Origin: Pseudomonas sp. UBA4617
Lineage (GTDB): Bacteria; Pseudomonadota; Gammaproteobacteria; Pseudomonadales; Pseudomonadaceae
NCBI RefSeq assembly: GCF_002386445.1
Contig: NZ_DGIR01000014.1
Coordinates: 124,001-188,000, forward strand
Direction of reading: 5' to 3'
Length of the DNA stretch: 64,000 bases
The notes below the pieces were generated by a model, which was given only the letters and a program-made list of their open reading frames with translations, had not been told where the DNA came from and ran no database searches. Shown piece by piece: positions 50,197-57,917 of this stretch (position 1 is the stretch's first letter; each line of letters begins with the position of its first letter). The translations under genes were made by a program, and so were the position numbers.

Positions 50197-53100
50197 ATGC
50201 ACTTCACTGATGTTTTCCTGCGCCGGCCGGTCCTGGCCCTGGTGGTCAGCACGCTGATCCTGCTGTTCGGGATCATGGCTTTCAACAAGCTTCCGGTACG
50301 TCAGTACCCGATGCTGGAAACCTCCACTATCACCATCACGACCCAGTATCCAGGCGCCTCGTCGGAACTGATGCAGGGTTTCGTGACACAGCCGATCAGT
50401 CAGGCCGTGGCCTCGGTCGAGGGTATCGACTACCTGTCGTCCACTTCGACCCAGGGCAAGAGCCTGGTGACTGTGCGCATGCAGCTCAACAGCAACTCGA
50501 TCAACGCGCTGACCGAGGTGATGGCCAAGGTCAACCAGATCCGCTACAAGCTGCCCGAAGAAGCCTATGACCCCGTGATCGAGCGTACCTCGGGCGGTTT
50601 CACCAGCGTCGCCTACGTGGCGTTTTCCAGCGAACAACTGTCCATGCCCGAGGTGGCCGACTACATTTCGCGAGTAGTCGAGCCGATGTTCTCGGGTATC
50701 GATGGGGTGGCCAAGATCAATGTACTGGGTGGGCAAACCCTGTCCATGCGCCTGTGGCTCGACCCCGATCTGCTGGCGGGCTATGGCATCACCGGCCAGG
50801 ACGTGGCTGACGCGATCCGGGAAAACAACTTCCAGGCCGCTCCAGGTCAGGTCAAGGGCCTGTACGTGGTCAGCAACCTGCGGGTCAACACCGATCTGAC
50901 CAGCGTCGACGACTTCAAGAACATGGTCCTGCGCAACGACAATGGCAACCTCATTCGTGTGCGGGACGTCGGCACCGTCGAGCTCAACGCAGCCTCGTTC
51001 GACACCAGCGGCGCCATGAGCGCGGTGCCGGCCATGTTCCTGGGTCTCGATGCGGCGCCTACTGGCAACCCGCTGACCATCGTCAATGCGGTCAAGGCCC
51101 TGATCCCCGAGATCGAGAAGACCCTGCCGCCAGGCGTCAAGGTGCAGATCCCGTTCGAGGTGGCTCACTTCATCCAGTCGTCCATCGACGAGGTCACCCA
51201 TACCCTGATCGAAGCGCTGGTCATCGTCGTCCTGGTCATCTACCTGTGCCTGGGCACTTTCCGCACGGTGCTGATCCCTCTGGTAACCATTCCGTTGTCG
51301 ATGCTCGGTGCCGCCGTGCTGATGCAGATGTTCGGCTTCAGCCTGAACCTGCTGACGCTGCTGGCAATGGTGCTGGCCATCGGTCTGGTGGTGGATGACG
51401 CCATCGTCGTGGTGGAGAACGTCCACCGCCACATCGAGGAGGGCAAGACACCCTTCGAGGCGGCTTTGCTCGGTGCCCGCGAGGTGGCCGGCCCGGTGGT
51501 GGCGATGACATTCACCCTGGCTGCGGTATATGCCCCGATCGGCCTCATGGGCGGCTTGACCGGAACACTGTTCAAGGAGTTCGCGCTGACCCTCGCCGGC
51601 TCGGTGGTGGTGTCCGGTATCGTAGCGCTCACACTGTCCCCGATCATGAGTACCCGTCTGCTCGATTCCAAGTCGAGCGAAGGCTACATGGCGCACAAGG
51701 CAGAAACGTTCTTCAACTGGCTGGCTGACCGCTACGGCAAGTTGCTGGGAATGTCGTTATCCCGCCGCTGGATCAGCCTGGCCATCGCCTTGGTGATCTT
51801 TTTCAGCCTGCCGGTGCTGTACAAGTCGGCGCAGAGCGAACTGGCACCGATGGAGGACCAGAATATCCTGCTGACCGCCATCAAGGCGCCGCAACATGCC
51901 AACATCAACTACGTCGAAGCGTTCTCCCGAAAGCTCCACGAGGTATTCCAGGAATTCCCCGAAGGCTACAGCGATTGGGTGGCCAACGGCACCGACGGTA
52001 TTTCCAACAGCGTTGGCGGCATCAACCTGGTGGACTGGCAGCAACGCGAACGCAGCGCCAACCAGATCCAGCCATTGCTGCAGCAGCGGGTTAGCCAGAT
52101 CGAGGGCACCAGCATCTTCGTCTTCCAGATGCCGCCGCTACCGGGATCCACGGGCGGCCTTCCCGTGCAGATGGTCGTGCGCAGTGATCAGGACTACCAG
52201 TCGTTGTTCGAGGTAATGGACAAGCTCAAGAGCAGCGCCCGCAGCAGCGGCCTGTTCGCGGTGGTCGACAGCGACCTGGACTTCAACAACCCGGTGGTCG
52301 AGGTGCAGGTCGACAGGGCGAAGGCCAACGCCATGGGTATCCGCATGAGCGATATCGGCAAGACCCTCAACAGCCTGATCGGCGAGAAATACATCAACCG
52401 TTTTGCCTACCATGGCCGTTCCTATGATGTGATTCCGCAAGCGCTACCGCAGGACCGCCTGACGCCAGAGGCGCTCAACCGCTACTACGTCAAGGATCAG
52501 CACGGCAACCTGGTACCACTTTCCACCCTGGCCACGATCAAGGTGAAGGTCGAGCCCAACCTGCGCCCTCAGTTCAACCAGCAGAACGCCGCGACATTGC
52601 AGGCAATTCCGATGCCTGGCGTGACGCTGGGCGACGCCGTGGCCTTCCTCAGCGAGCAGGCCAGGGGGTTCCCGGCTGGCTACACCTATGACTGGCAGTC
52701 CGACACCCGGCAATACGTGCAGGAAGGCAACACCTTGATGCTGACCTTCGCCTTCGCCCTGGTGATCATCTACCTGGTGCTGGCTGTCCAGTACGAGAGC
52801 TTCATCGATCCGTTCATCATCCTGATCAGCGTACCGTTGTCGATCTGTGGGGCACTGTTGCCGCTGGCGCTGGGCTACACCTCGCTGAACATCTATACCC
52901 AGATCGGCCTGATCACGCTGATCGGCCTGATCAGCAAACATGGCATCCTCATGGTGGCGTTTGCCAACGAACTGCAGCTACACCACGGCATGGGCAAGCT
53001 GGAAGCCATCCGCCATGCGGCCGAGGTGCGCCTGCGACCGATCCTGATGACCACCGCCGCCATGGTAGTGGGCCTCGCTCCGCTGATCTTCGCGACCGGC

Positions 53101-53283
53101 GCGGGCGCCAACAGCCGCTTCGGTCTGGGCCTGGTCATTGTCGTGGGCATGTTGATCGGCACATTGTTCACCCTGTTCATCCTGCCAACGGTCTACAGCT
53201 TGCTCAGTTCCGCCAGGCAGCCCAAGGCGCTGCCCGTCACGGCTGACGACAGCCAGGCCATCGATGCCGCGGCGCGAGGATAA
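50197..53283 (+). CDS. RND-family efflux transporter (HAE-1 type)
   Basis: 1028 residues, full length. Twelve membrane segments and two large periplasmic loops are present. The start DVFLRRPVLALVVSTLILLFGI is typical. The proton-relay motif GLVVDDAIVVVENVHRHIE in TM4 is intact, so the pump should be active. The C-terminal half repeats the arrangement with GLITLIGLISKHGILMVAFANEL. It is probably a drug or metabolite pump for the cluster product or intermediate. Confidence 0.94.
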   Translation: MHFTDVFLRRPVLALVVSTLILLFGIMAFNKLPVRQYPMLETSTITITTQYPGASSELMQGFVTQPISQAVASVEGIDYLSSTSTQGKSLVTVRMQLNSNSINALTEVMAKVNQIRYKLPEEAYDPVIERTSGGFTSVAYVAFSSEQLSMPEVADYISRVVEPMFSGIDGVAKINVLGGQTLSMRLWLDPDLLAGYGITGQDVADAIRENNFQAAPGQVKGLYVVSNLRVNTDLTSVDDFKNMVLRNDNGNLIRVRDVGTVELNAASFDTSGAMSAVPAMFLGLDAAPTGNPLTIVNAVKALIPEIEKTLPPGVKVQIPFEVAHFIQSSIDEVTHTLIEALVIVVLVIYLCLGTFRTVLIPLVTIPLSMLGAAVLMQMFGFSLNLLTLLAMVLAIGLVVDDAIVVVENVHRHIEEGKTPFEAALLGAREVAGPVVAMTFTLAAVYAPIGLMGGLTGTLFKEFALTLAGSVVVSGIVALTLSPIMSTRLLDSKSSEGYMAHKAETFFNWLADRYGKLLGMSLSRRWISLAIALVIFFSLPVLYKSAQSELAPMEDQNILLTAIKAPQHANINYVEAFSRKLHEVFQEFPEGYSDWVANGTDGISNSVGGINLVDWQQRERSANQIQPLLQQRVSQIEGTSIFVFQMPPLPGSTGGLPVQMVVRSDQDYQSLFEVMDKLKSSARSSGLFAVVDSDLDFNNPVVEVQVDRAKANAMGIRMSDIGKTLNSLIGEKYINRFAYHGRSYDVIPQALPQDRLTPEALNRYYVKDQHGNLVPLSTLATIKVKVEPNLRPQFNQQNAATLQAIPMPGVTLGDAVAFLSEQARGFPAGYTYDWQSDTRQYVQEGNTLMLTFAFALVIIYLVLAVQYESFIDPFIILISVPLSICGALLPLALGYTSLNIYTQIGLITLIGLISKHGILMVAFANELQLHHGMGKLEAIRHAAEVRLRPILMTTAAMVVGLAPLIFATGAGANSRFGLGLVIVVGMLIGTLFTLFILPTVYSLLSSARQPKALPVTADDSQAIDAAARG

Positions 53284-53287
53284 TCCC

Positions 53288-54727
53288 ATGTTGAAAAAGA
53301 CACGCTATGTACTGCCGCTGCCGCTGCTGGCCGCGATGGTCGCCAGTGGTTGCGTGAATTACGCCGGCATCGACCATCGTCAGCACTTGCTGACCCCCGA
53401 GGGGGCACCTTCTGCATCCTTGGCCGACGCGCGGCTGCCGGCCGCGCCATGGCCGACTGACAACTGGTGGCAGCGCTACGGCGATGCCCAGCTGGACAGC
53501 CTGGTAGCCAAAGCCTGGAATCACAATCCAGGGCTTCAGGAAGTGCAGGCTCGGGCTGACAAGGCCAATGCCTTGCAGGCCTATTACGACGCGGACCAGG
53601 CCCCGCAGCTCGACGCTTCGGGTGGTGTCTCGCGCTCGCGGCTGTCGCGCAGCGAAGATTTCGACGGCCAGGGGAATCGCTACATCACTGTGCGCAGCCT
53701 GGGCGTGACATTCGATTACGACCTCGATCTGTGGGGGGGCAAGCGCAGCGCGTGGGAGGCCTCGGTCAGCCAGGCCAAGGCTGCGGAAGTCGAACTGCAA
53801 TCAGCGCGTCTGCTGCTGGCAGCCAATGTCGTCAAAGCCTACAACCAGCTGGCTTATGCCTGGGATGTGGTGGACCTGAGCGAACGTGATCTCAAGCGCC
53901 TGCGACGCCTGCAGGGGCTGACCAGTGATCGCTTCAACAATGGCCTGGACAACAAATCCCAGCTGCAACGTGTCGATGGTCTGGTAGCGCGCGCCGAAGC
54001 GAGCCTGCTGGGTGCCCGTAGCAACATGGAAATCGCCCGCCTGCAGCTTTCGGCCTTGCTCGGCTCAGGGGTCGACGGTGCCCGTGATATCGTGCGGCCC
54101 AGACCGCTGAAAAGCGATGACGCGGCGCTGCCTGGAAACCTGCCCGCGGAACTGCTGGGGCGGCGTCCGGATATCGTTGCGGCCCGCTGGCGTGTCGAAG
54201 CCCAGACCCTTACGGTGGCTTCGGTCAAGACCCGCTTCTACCCCAACATCAACCTGCGTGCCGCCGGTGGTGTGCATGCCCTGTCCGGCGACAGTTTCAA
54301 TGACACGGTCAGCCGCTTCTGGAACATCACGCCGACCGTGACAGTGCCGCTGTTCGACGCCGGCCGCCTACGGGCCAGCCTCAAGCAGAGCAATGCCGAC
54401 CTGGATATGGCAATTGCCAGCTACAACACCGCCCTGAATGCGGCGTTGCATCAGGTAGCCACGTCGGTGACCGAGCTGCAGGCCGTCAACCGGCAGATAG
54501 GCCTGCAGCGCACTGCCCGCGACACGGCCCAATCGTCCTTCGACCTGGCCGTAGAGCGGTTTGAAATCGGCGAGAACAACTTTCTCGACTCACTCAACAT
54601 CGAAGAACAACTGATCGAGGACGAGCTGCGCCTGGCCTTGCTGTGCAGCAAGCAGATCGACTCGGCGGTAGGACTGGTAACGGCCCTTGGTGGTGGTTAC
54701 CAACCGGCAACTTCGAACGCTCAATGA
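53288..54727 (+). CDS. NodT/OprM-family outer-membrane efflux lipoprotein
   Basis: 479 residues from the ATG at 53288, 4 bases after the pump stop. The signal peptide ends in a lipobox (MVASGC, Cys22), so the mature protein is a lipoprotein as in OprM. Two OEP domains are visible (about 60-255 and 275-460), including GRRPDIVAARWRVEAQ, PTVTVPLFDAGRLRASL and AVERFEIGENNFLDSL. It completes the tripartite pump and makes the locus self-contained. Confidence 0.92.
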   Translation: MLKKTRYVLPLPLLAAMVASGCVNYAGIDHRQHLLTPEGAPSASLADARLPAAPWPTDNWWQRYGDAQLDSLVAKAWNHNPGLQEVQARADKANALQAYYDADQAPQLDASGGVSRSRLSRSEDFDGQGNRYITVRSLGVTFDYDLDLWGGKRSAWEASVSQAKAAEVELQSARLLLAANVVKAYNQLAYAWDVVDLSERDLKRLRRLQGLTSDRFNNGLDNKSQLQRVDGLVARAEASLLGARSNMEIARLQLSALLGSGVDGARDIVRPRPLKSDDAALPGNLPAELLGRRPDIVAARWRVEAQTLTVASVKTRFYPNINLRAAGGVHALSGDSFNDTVSRFWNITPTVTVPLFDAGRLRASLKQSNADLDMAIASYNTALNAALHQVATSVTELQAVNRQIGLQRTARDTAQSSFDLAVERFEIGENNFLDSLNIEEQLIEDELRLALLCSKQIDSAVGLVTALGGGYQPATSNAQ

Positions 54728-55140
54728 ACGCGCCTTCCGGCACCTGGGTCAGTCCTTGGTGCCGGCTTCACAGTTTGAAATAATTGCCCTCACCTGCCCC
54801 GCTGCACGCCAACCTGTTGTTTTAAAAGCTCATCTGCGTTGAGCTTTTGTCATTTTCATAGCACGTTCATCCCATCCGGCTCACGAAACCCGGCAAATTG
54901 GTATATAGTTCCACACTGCTCGTACTAACAAACAATCCATGTCCCGAGTGCAAGCAGCTATCGAATGATGGCCCAGGGTAATGGGTAGATTGTCATCCTC
55001 CTGGGTACTGCCAGGCTCGGATTTCTGATTTCCAAGAGCGCGAGATGGAAGCGCGCCTGATCGCTACAGGGAAGTTGCTGGACCAGATGGCAATCGTGCC
55101 TCAGGCCAAGTGATCCCTGTAAATCAATTGAGGTAATCGC
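54728..55140. other. 413-base intergenic region between the pump operon and arsR
   Basis: It holds a stem (CCGGCACC / GGTGCCGG, 54737-54765), a terminator (54824-54848) and the arsR upstream region. A 22-codon frame, 55045-55113 (MEARLIATGKLLDQMAIVPQ), is preceded in frame by more plausible-looking codons back to 54982 and may be a gene remnant or upstream ORF. A weak dyad GTTC-N10-GTAC lies at 54908-54925. Confidence 0.5.
54824..54852. terminator. Bidirectional terminator after the efflux operon
   Basis: AAAAGCTCA - TCTGCGT - TGAGCTTTT is a perfect 9-base inverted repeat with T-rich sequence on both sides (TTTT before, GTCATTTTC after). It fits a terminator for the pump operon. Confidence 0.8.
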
Positions 55141-55500
55141 ATGTACACTGCCAACCATCCCAGCATTGAACAGATTCGCTTGGAAAACGTCCTGACAGCG
55201 CTCGGCAATCCGTTGCGCCTGACCGTACTGAAGGTTCTTTCCGATGGTGAAGAGCACCCTTGTGGGCAAATTCTCAAGGGTGCGTCCAAGTCGACCATGA
55301 CCCACCACTGGCGCGTCTTGCGCGACAGCGGTGTGATCTGGCAACGCCCCTATGGCCGGGAGAACTTGCTGTCGATTCGCCGGGATGACCTGGAAACGCG
55401 TTTCCCTGGCCTGCTGACTTCGCTGCTCGAAGCCGTGGCCAATGATCCGTATACCGCGCAAGTCATTCGTGAAAACGAAATGCGCCTGGAAGAAGCCTGA
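55141..55500 (+). CDS. ArsR-family winged-helix regulator
   Basis: 119 residues; GAGG lies about 9 bases upstream of the ATG. The domain begins ENVLTALGNPLRLTVLKVLSDGEEHPCGQIL. The recognition helix is in KSTMTHHWRVLRDSGVIWQR, followed by the wing YGRENLLSIRRDDL. No metal-binding cysteine pair of the ArsR/SmtB type is present (Cys near 42 only). The ligand is therefore probably organic. It lies between the pump operon and the reductase-lyase operon and is a second potential regulator of the cluster. Confidence 0.88.
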   Translation: MYTANHPSIEQIRLENVLTALGNPLRLTVLKVLSDGEEHPCGQILKGASKSTMTHHWRVLRDSGVIWQRPYGRENLLSIRRDDLETRFPGLLTSLLEAVANDPYTAQVIRENEMRLEEA

Positions 55501-55538
55501 TTCGCACCCCGCTCACCGCCGCAAGGCGCGCGCCCGGT

Positions 55539-56096
55539 TCAAATAGCCAATTTGAAGGGCGCGCTGCCTTGTTGCACAAGGCCCCAGAACTGCGGAACGA
55601 AGCACTCTGCAATCAGCAGGGGCTTGCCACCGCGCATGAAGCGCGACCTGCGAGCCAGCAGGCCACGGCCGGGCTGGCCTAGCCGCTGGGCCAGGCGCGA
55701 CAACGGCGAATCGGCTTGCGGGCGTTGGCACTCGAAGGCTTCGCGATGGATCTCTGGCGAGCTGTACAGCATGCTTCCCAGTGGCTGATCACCCAGGCCT
55801 GCCAGCTCCGGCCAGGCCGGCTGACTGGCCTGCAGGGGAGTGAAACTGCGTGCGCAAACCATGACCTCGCCATCGACGCGCAACGCCACTTCGCGGAGCC
55901 AAACCGCCTCCCCTTGGGCAACGCCCAAGGCACATGCGTCACTCGGTTCCGCACTCACTACCGATTGCCCGACCAGGTCCAGGCTGAACTGCCCCAGCGC
56001 TTTCAGGCGCAAGGTCAGGGAGCCCGGTGCCGATAGCCATTGCCGTTGGTCGTCGGAAAGGCCAGGTAGCGGCCTCGTAGTCCAGAGGTCGTCCAT
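55539..56096 (-). CDS. Chorismate lyase-like protein (UbiC family)
   Basis: 185 residues, close to UbiC (about 165-190). The order of conserved blocks follows UbiC: LSAPGSLTLRLKALGQFSLDL, VWLREVALRVDGEVMVCARS, LGDQPLGSMLYSSPEIHREAF, and RRSRFMRGGKPLLIAECFVP. The catalytic arginine (WLREV) and glutamate (IAECF) of E. coli UbiC are kept. UbiC cuts chorismate to 4-hydroxybenzoate and pyruvate. The location next to a flavin reductase, away from ubiA, points to specialised metabolism. It starts 20 bases after the reductase gene in the same operon. Confidence 0.8.
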   Translation of the reverse strand: MDDLWTTRPLPGLSDDQRQWLSAPGSLTLRLKALGQFSLDLVGQSVVSAEPSDACALGVAQGEAVWLREVALRVDGEVMVCARSFTPLQASQPAWPELAGLGDQPLGSMLYSSPEIHREAFECQRPQADSPLSRLAQRLGQPGRGLLARRSRFMRGGKPLLIAECFVPQFWGLVQQGSAPFKLAI

Positions 56097-56116
56097 AACG
56101 CGTGCTCCCGATCAAC

Positions 56117-56611
56117 TCAAGCGGTGGGCTGGGCCACGGCAACCCGGTGATAAGCCCGGTCAAAATAGATCAGGCCTTCCGGATGCTGGGCACTGTCGAT
56201 ACCCAGGACCTCGCAGTAGAAGATGCTGTGGCTACCGACAGTGTGTATTTCGCTGATCCGGCAATCGAAGCACACCAGCGCCTCGTCCATCCGCGGTGCA
56301 CCGCTCGCGCCGGTAGTCCAGCGAGTGGCGAGAAAGCGCTGCTCCATGTCGAGGTTCCGGTCGGCGAACACACTCGACAGGCTTTGCTGATCACCACGCA
56401 GAACGTTTACGCATAGCACACCGTTCTCTTCGAAACTGCTGCGCTGGCGAGACTGGTTATTCATGCATACCAGAAGCATCGGCGGGGTGTCGGTGACACT
56501 GCAGACGGCCGAGGCCGTGAAACCGTGGCGGCCACCAGGGCCGTCCGTGCTGATGATCGATACGGCGCCGCCGAGTCGCGCCATGGCATTTCTGTAAGTG
56601 GCAACATCCAT
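56117..56611 (-). CDS. Flavin reductase, HpaC/RutF-like
   Basis: 164 residues from the ATG at 56611 (MDVATYRNAMARLGG), preceded by GGAG 9 bases upstream. An in-frame start 18 codons earlier lacks a ribosome site. The split-barrel flavin reductase motifs are AVSIISTDGPGGRHGFTASAVCSVTDTPPMLLVCMN and FEENGVLCVNVL. It passes reduced flavin from NAD(P)H to a monooxygenase. Candidate partners are the acyl-CoA-dehydrogenase-fold protein and the luciferase-like protein of the cluster. Its promoter carries cluster operator 3, shared with tetR. Confidence 0.88.
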   Translation of the reverse strand: MDVATYRNAMARLGGAVSIISTDGPGGRHGFTASAVCSVTDTPPMLLVCMNNQSRQRSSFEENGVLCVNVLRGDQQSLSSVFADRNLDMEQRFLATRWTTGASGAPRMDEALVCFDCRISEIHTVGSHSIFYCEVLGIDSAQHPEGLIYFDRAYHRVAVAQPTA

Positions 56612-56734
56612 TGTTGATACGCTCCAGTGGGTAGCTATCCGTGCGAAAAAACCTTTGGCAATCATGAATGTGCGCCATTTCTGACAGTTTGTAAGCCAGG
56701 GTTGACGAACCCTGGAGGCTGGCGCGTATTATTG

Positions 56735-56762
56735 ATTGTACGGATGTATTAGTACAATTCAA
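56735..56762. promoter_or_regulatory. Cluster operator 3 between the reductase operon and tetR
   Basis: ATTGTAC - N10 - GTACAAT (56735-56758) is a perfect 7-base dyad, the best site of the set. Each half forms a TACAAT -10 box on one strand, so one bound repressor could silence both divergent promoters. On the minus strand TTGAAT-N16-TACAAT drives the reductase operon. It fits autoregulation by the TetR protein encoded at 56913. Confidence 0.8.
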
Positions 56763-56912
56763 GTCTTTTTGTGTTGCAGTTCAGTTAATGCCTGGCCAGC
56801 CCACGCGGTACAAGGTGTGCCGGCTCCAGGTTTACTTGAATGGACATGACGGAACAGGGCGCGCAACCGCTCGGGTTACGGCCCCATCCGCTGTGAGAAT
56901 GGAGAGGTAGAT

Positions 56913-57524
56913 ATGAGTGGTCGAGGAAGACCTCGGGAGTTTGATCGTCATCAGGCGCTGGTCCAGGCCATGTTGTTGTTCTGGGACAAAGGATACGACG
57001 GGACATCGCTGAACGAGCTGATGACCGCCATGAAGATCAAGTCTCCCAGTCTCTACGCCGCCTTCGGTTCCAAGGAGGATCTGTTTCTCGAGGCCCTGGA
57101 GCTCTACTGGTCGACGGTTGGCGAGGAAATCTGGAGCGAGCTTTACAAGTATGAACGGGCGCAAGATTCAATCCAGGCCGTCTTGCTGGCAACAGCGAGA
57201 ATCCTGACCCGGGAAGATCGCCCACACGGTTGCTTCGTTACCCAGACCGACTTGAAGTCGCCGCTGCCCAATCTTCGGGTGGGACTGAAAGTGCTGCGAT
57301 GCAAGCCGTTCGAAATGCTCAAGAACCGTTTGCGCCTCGGCCAGGCCAGTCGCGAGATCGGCCAACATGTCGATTGCGAGAGCGTGGCCCACTACTACGG
57401 CATCGTCCAGCGCGGCATGGCAATGGTGGCACGCGACGGTTCGCCACGCGACACCCTGGAAAAAGTGGCGAGTCATGCCATGGGCACCTGGGACAAGATC
57501 GTCCCCTATCCGACCGCGCACTGA
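56913..57524 (+). CDS. TetR-family repressor, probable regulator of the cluster
   Basis: 203 residues with GGAGAGG upstream. The N-terminal helix-turn-helix (about 8-55, with LFWDKGYDGTSLNELMTAMKIKSPSLYAAFGSKEDLF) is typical. The C-terminal ligand domain (about 75-200) belongs to the group with RPHGCFVTQTDL. It sits in the middle of the cluster and divergent from the reductase operon, over the perfect dyad. It is the best candidate to bind all four sites. The ligand may be a cluster metabolite. Confidence 0.9.
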   Translation: MSGRGRPREFDRHQALVQAMLLFWDKGYDGTSLNELMTAMKIKSPSLYAAFGSKEDLFLEALELYWSTVGEEIWSELYKYERAQDSIQAVLLATARILTREDRPHGCFVTQTDLKSPLPNLRVGLKVLRCKPFEMLKNRLRLGQASREIGQHVDCESVAHYYGIVQRGMAMVARDGSPRDTLEKVASHAMGTWDKIVPYPTAH

Positions 57525-57575
57525 CGCCCTGCCAGGCCAGCAAATGGCCATCATTTCCCGTATATTTTCTTTGAT

Positions 57576-57597
57576 ACCGGCCACCCATGTGGCCGGT
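57576..57597 (+). terminator. tetR terminator-like hairpin
   Basis: ACCGGCCAC - CCAT - GTGGCCGGT is a perfect 9-base stem 51 bases after the tetR stop. The tail CTCGTCTTGG is only moderately T-rich. Confidence 0.65.
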
Positions 57598-57762
57598 CTC
57601 GTCTTGGTGTCGCCGCGCCTTCCCTACCATTTGCTCTACAGATCCCGCATTTTTAACAATTTTGAAACCATTTAGTGCGCATTTCTGGCCGGCAATTTTT
57701 TTAACAGGCGGCACAGAAAACGTATTGCCTAGCAAATATGTCTGTACTAGGATGTGCGAACA

Positions 57763-57783
57763 GTACGAAATGACTAGTACATT
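57763..57783 (+). promoter_or_regulatory. Cluster operator 4 with acyltransferase-operon promoter
   Basis: GTACGAAATGACTAGTAC (57763-57780) repeats the GTAC-N10-GTAC spacing. The right half-site runs into a -10 box, TACATT (57778-57783), exactly as in operator 2. The -35 element is weak (TGCGAA at 57755). Another GTAC lies 20 bases upstream (57744-57747). Confidence 0.65.
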
Positions 57784-57917
57784 AATTCTGTTCAACGGCC
57801 GCCTGTTTACCCCTCGCATTCAGCCTGGCCGCTGACAGGAAGCAGCAAACAGGACACAGACGCACGTTCCCGCCCAGTCAGTGGCGGGGCTGAATCTGTA
57901 CACGCAAGGAGTGTGTG

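Larger units (their letters stand above)
57525..57917. other. 393-base intergenic region between tetR and the acyltransferase operon
   Basis: No gene was found. It holds a stem-loop terminator near the start (57576-57597), an AT-rich stretch and cluster operator 4 with its promoter (57763-57783). A 128-base untranslated leader to the ATG at 57918 is predicted. Confidence 0.6.

Noticed and set aside
48991..51696. 901-codon open frame on the minus strand opposite the RND genes
   Set aside because: It is antisense to three well-supported pump genes, has histidine/glutamine-rich low-complexity composition and no recognisable domain: a GC-rich shadow frame.
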